DNA of 20,723 bases from Rhizophagus sp. LPA8_4_AMF (Eukaryota; Glomeromycota; Glomeromycetes; Glomerales; Glomeraceae), in contig JADRCO010001276.1 in NCBI GenBank assembly GCA_021464525.1, positions 1-20,723 of the forward strand, in the 5' to 3' direction. Both the position numbers and the translations under genes were made by a program. Below, in pieces: positions 18,771 through 20,723 of the stretch. Positions within the stretch are counted from its first letter, which is position 1, and the number at the start of each line of letters is the position of its first letter. A model generated the notes under the pieces. It was not told the origin of the DNA. It did no database searches and saw only the letters and a list, made by a program, of their open reading frames with translations.

Positions 18771-20290
18771 CTATTTGCTTTTCTTCATAGTAATTTGAAA
18801 TACTTCATAATCTTCTATTGAAAACCTATCTTCTGTATCCCTTATCTTTTTGTCATAATATTGTTGTTTATAATAACAACGGTCATAATCTATTGAATCA
18901 TCATTCTTAACCACTAATATTCTAATATCATCACCAAATGAAGGACCAAAATCAGTATGATAATATAATGCATTATTCATATTTTCGACATGACTTAAAA
19001 TTGGGTCTTTAAAATTATTCTTATTTTTAAAAGAAAATATAAAACTATCCTTAGTTTCACCAAATTTATGTTTATGTGACTCCCATTTCAAAGGATTATA
19101 TCCTCCAATAATTTCTTCCGTTCCTTTTATTTTAATAAATGTTACAGTATGAGGTATATTATCGCATAATTTATGAAACTTTTTAGGAGTAAATCCATCT
19201 TTGCTTCCTCTTAGTAATAATTTAAATTCATACGGTAAATACAATTCTCTTGTATAAACGTATTTACTTTTAACATCTATTTTATCAACCCATCTTGAAA
19301 TTAAAGAAACAATATTTAAATTAACAATTTTTGAATCAATGATTCCATCAATATTTTTATATCTAGGAAGTAAAATATTATCATTTGGTACACTATTAGG
19401 ATTTAAATAAGACTCCAATAATTCTTCATAAAGTTGATGTTTTAAAAGTTTTTTATAAGGTCGAACTTTTTGAAAAAAATCTTCAGATGAAAGACTAAAA
19501 AATCTCACCAAAGGTAAACAGTATTGCAAAGTATTTTCCATTTTTTTAAATTCATCATCTGACCAAGTTGTAGGATCCAAAAGAAGTGTAGGATTTTTTT
19601 CAAGTCCCCATTTTAATACATGTTCCCAAATTTCAATTTCTTTCATTTGTAAATCATCTCTTTTAATGAGCGATATCAAAGATTTTTCAGGAAGAGAAGT
19701 AAAATCAAGTGATTTAAATACTTTTTCAGGAAATTTAGCCATAAAATTTGTACAATATTGTTGAAGTTCTAATAAAGAGTTAGATTGAAAACTTGTTCGG
19801 TAAATATGCTCAAAATATTGTTCCATCCATTCAGATTTATTTTCAATCAAATATTTTTGCAAATAATCAATTAATTCTTGAAGAAGTAGTTGATCAGCGG
19901 CAACCAAAACTTTCAAAATTTCAGAAGGTTCTTGCTCATTTAAAGTAATGATACCACCATAAATATATCTGTAATTTAAAAGATTGACATTAAATAAGAT
20001 ATTTATTATACTAATTAAAATTAGAATGTAACTTACTTTAAAATAATTTGAAAAATTTCTGGTGAAATATTTGACAATTTAATGTGAGTCAAGATATCAT
20101 TATCATTTTTTTTGTTGGAGGATAAAGTTCGTCGTAAAAATGGAGAACGGTAATACAAAATAATCATATGTGCACGAAATATTTTTATGTTCGGGTCCTC
20201 ACCAACTTCAATTATAATATCATAATATTCATCATCTTCCAAAATTTCTATATAATTTTGACTTAAACCTGAAAAAAATTGTTTGGACAT
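18771..20290 (-). CDS. Gene E: BTB/POZ-BACK-TLDc protein, complete, minus strand
   Basis: Exon 1 20290-20037, intron 20036-19969 (68 bp, phase 2), exon 2 19968-18771 ending TAG; 483 residues. MSKQFFSGLSQNY matches B. An open frame continues upstream to 20395 but has no ATG, so the apparent hydrophobic extension is untranslated leader. The first 165 or so residues are nearly the same as B; the TLDc half differs more. Where the other four have a C-x-C dipeptide motif near the end, E has CYY, and GPTF reads GPSF. It faces gene D tail to tail. The nearest AATAAA on this strand is at 18618-18613, about 150 bp past the stop. No defect is seen. Function is inferred as for the other copies. Confidence 0.93.
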
Positions 20291-20448
20291 TTCTCTTATT
20301 AAGTATGAGATATACAAATATAATAAAATGTAAACGAACGGAAAAAATATAAAAAGAATTAAGGTTACGAATGTGAATGTGAAACAAATGAACAACAGAT
20401 GATATCCTTTTTAAGAACCTAGGCTAACAGTATTAATACTTACACATG
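20291..20448 (-). promoter_or_regulatory. Upstream region of gene E, conserved with gene B
   Basis: On the minus strand the block at 20427-20399 matches B 4420-4448 with one difference over its core (GGTTCTTAAAAAGGATATCAT); it lies about 110 bp before the ATG. TTCGTAACCTTA and the TAAGAGAA leader are also shared. Similarity resumes beyond the 99-bp element as far as about 20583. Confidence 0.6.
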
Positions 20449-20547
20449 TATACTTGCCGTCGAAATTCAAAAAAGGAAATTACAACAATGCCTTTGATTA
20501 TTAATTATTGTTAAAATTTCCTTTTTTGAATTTCGACGGCAAGTATA
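20449..20547. mobile_element. 99-bp near-palindromic miniature element in the gene E promoter
   Basis: The first 33 bp (TATACTTGCCGTCGAAATTC and on) are perfectly inverted at the other end, and pairing continues imperfectly to within a few bases of an AT-rich centre. An 8-bp direct repeat TACACATG flanks it (20441-20448 and 20548-20555). The aligned upstream region of gene B lacks it. The 8-bp duplication fits hAT-like or other 8-bp-target transposons; the family is not settled. Confidence 0.8.
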
Positions 20548-20555
20548 TACACATG

Positions 20556-20667
20556 ATCAACAGATGATTACGTAAAAAATTGAAGAATGACGAAAGCTTC
20601 AAAAGTTTGAACATTATTTTAATATGTAAATTTGTAAGTCTAATGCAATCCATTTGTCAGCTGTCAT
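20556..20667. other. Distal upstream of gene E
   Basis: Similarity to the gene B upstream region stops near 20583 (TTTTTTACGTAATCAT block on the minus strand). Beyond that the sequence is unique in this window. Confidence 0.45.
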
Positions 20668-20723
20668 TAGGGATGGCAACGGTCACGGTCATTAACCGGT
20701 TATGACCGGTCATGACCGTGACC
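20668..20723. mobile_element. End of a second hAT-like element, cut by the window edge
   Basis: TAGGGATGGCAACGGTCACG has the TAGGG start of hAT termini and resembles the end of the element at 1877 (TAGGGATTGG). It is followed by subterminal GGTCAT/ATGACC repeats; GGTCACGGTCAT (20681-20692) and ATGACCGTGACC (20712-20723) are perfectly inverted. The far end and target duplication lie outside. Confidence 0.55.

Noticed and set aside
20291-20395. Hydrophobic N-terminal extension of gene E resembling a signal anchor
   Set aside because: The extension has no ATG, starts only at a TTG, and is not conserved in B beyond a few codons; MSKQFF is the shared start.

Overview
The window is very AT-rich eukaryotic DNA. 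Its genes are short-intron fungal genes with GTAAG donors and T-rich TTTAG acceptors. The dominant family is BTB/POZ-BACK-TLDc, which is strongly expanded in arbuscular mycorrhizal fungi. Rhizophagus or a close Glomeromycotina relative is the best guess, based on family, composition and intron style rather than on any marker gene.

Layout. Four BTB-BACK-TLDc genes look open: A (1-1498, +, 5' end outside the window), B (4539-6082, +), C (11395-12915, +) and E (18771-20290, -). A fifth, D (15582-17494, +), is disrupted. It has a 361-bp TTAA-flanked MITE in exon 1 just before the splice donor, and one extra A in a homopolymer. All five share one phase-2 intron of 68-80 bp at the same codon of the BTB domain. 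At least three decayed copies of the same family lie between them on the minus strand: 3300-3810, 10245-10312 and 13520-14280. The last contains a small internal inversion.

History visible in the sequence. B and E are an inverted duplicate pair about 13 kb apart that also share about 180-200 bp of upstream sequence. A and C share about 250-350 bp of 3' flank. B and C share a 167-bp identical tract inside otherwise diverged exons, which looks like gene conversion. Small DNA elements have landed at family loci: a 328-bp hAT-like MITE behind A that is absent behind C, a 99-bp near-perfect palindrome in the E promoter that is absent from B, the TTAA MITE in D, and the end of another hAT-like element at the right edge.

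Between B and C lies a 5.3-kb stretch with no clear intact gene. It holds a broken retropepsin-like fossil, two unrecognised decayed coding blocks, several small inverted repeats and a possible LTR-like remnant.

Function. BTB-BACK proteins commonly serve as CUL3 ubiquitin-ligase adaptors, and TLDc domains are known for V-ATPase and oxidative-stress links. I infer a birth-and-death array of adaptor-like proteins whose N-terminal half stays nearly constant while loops in the TLDc half vary in length and sequence. The substrates are unknown.
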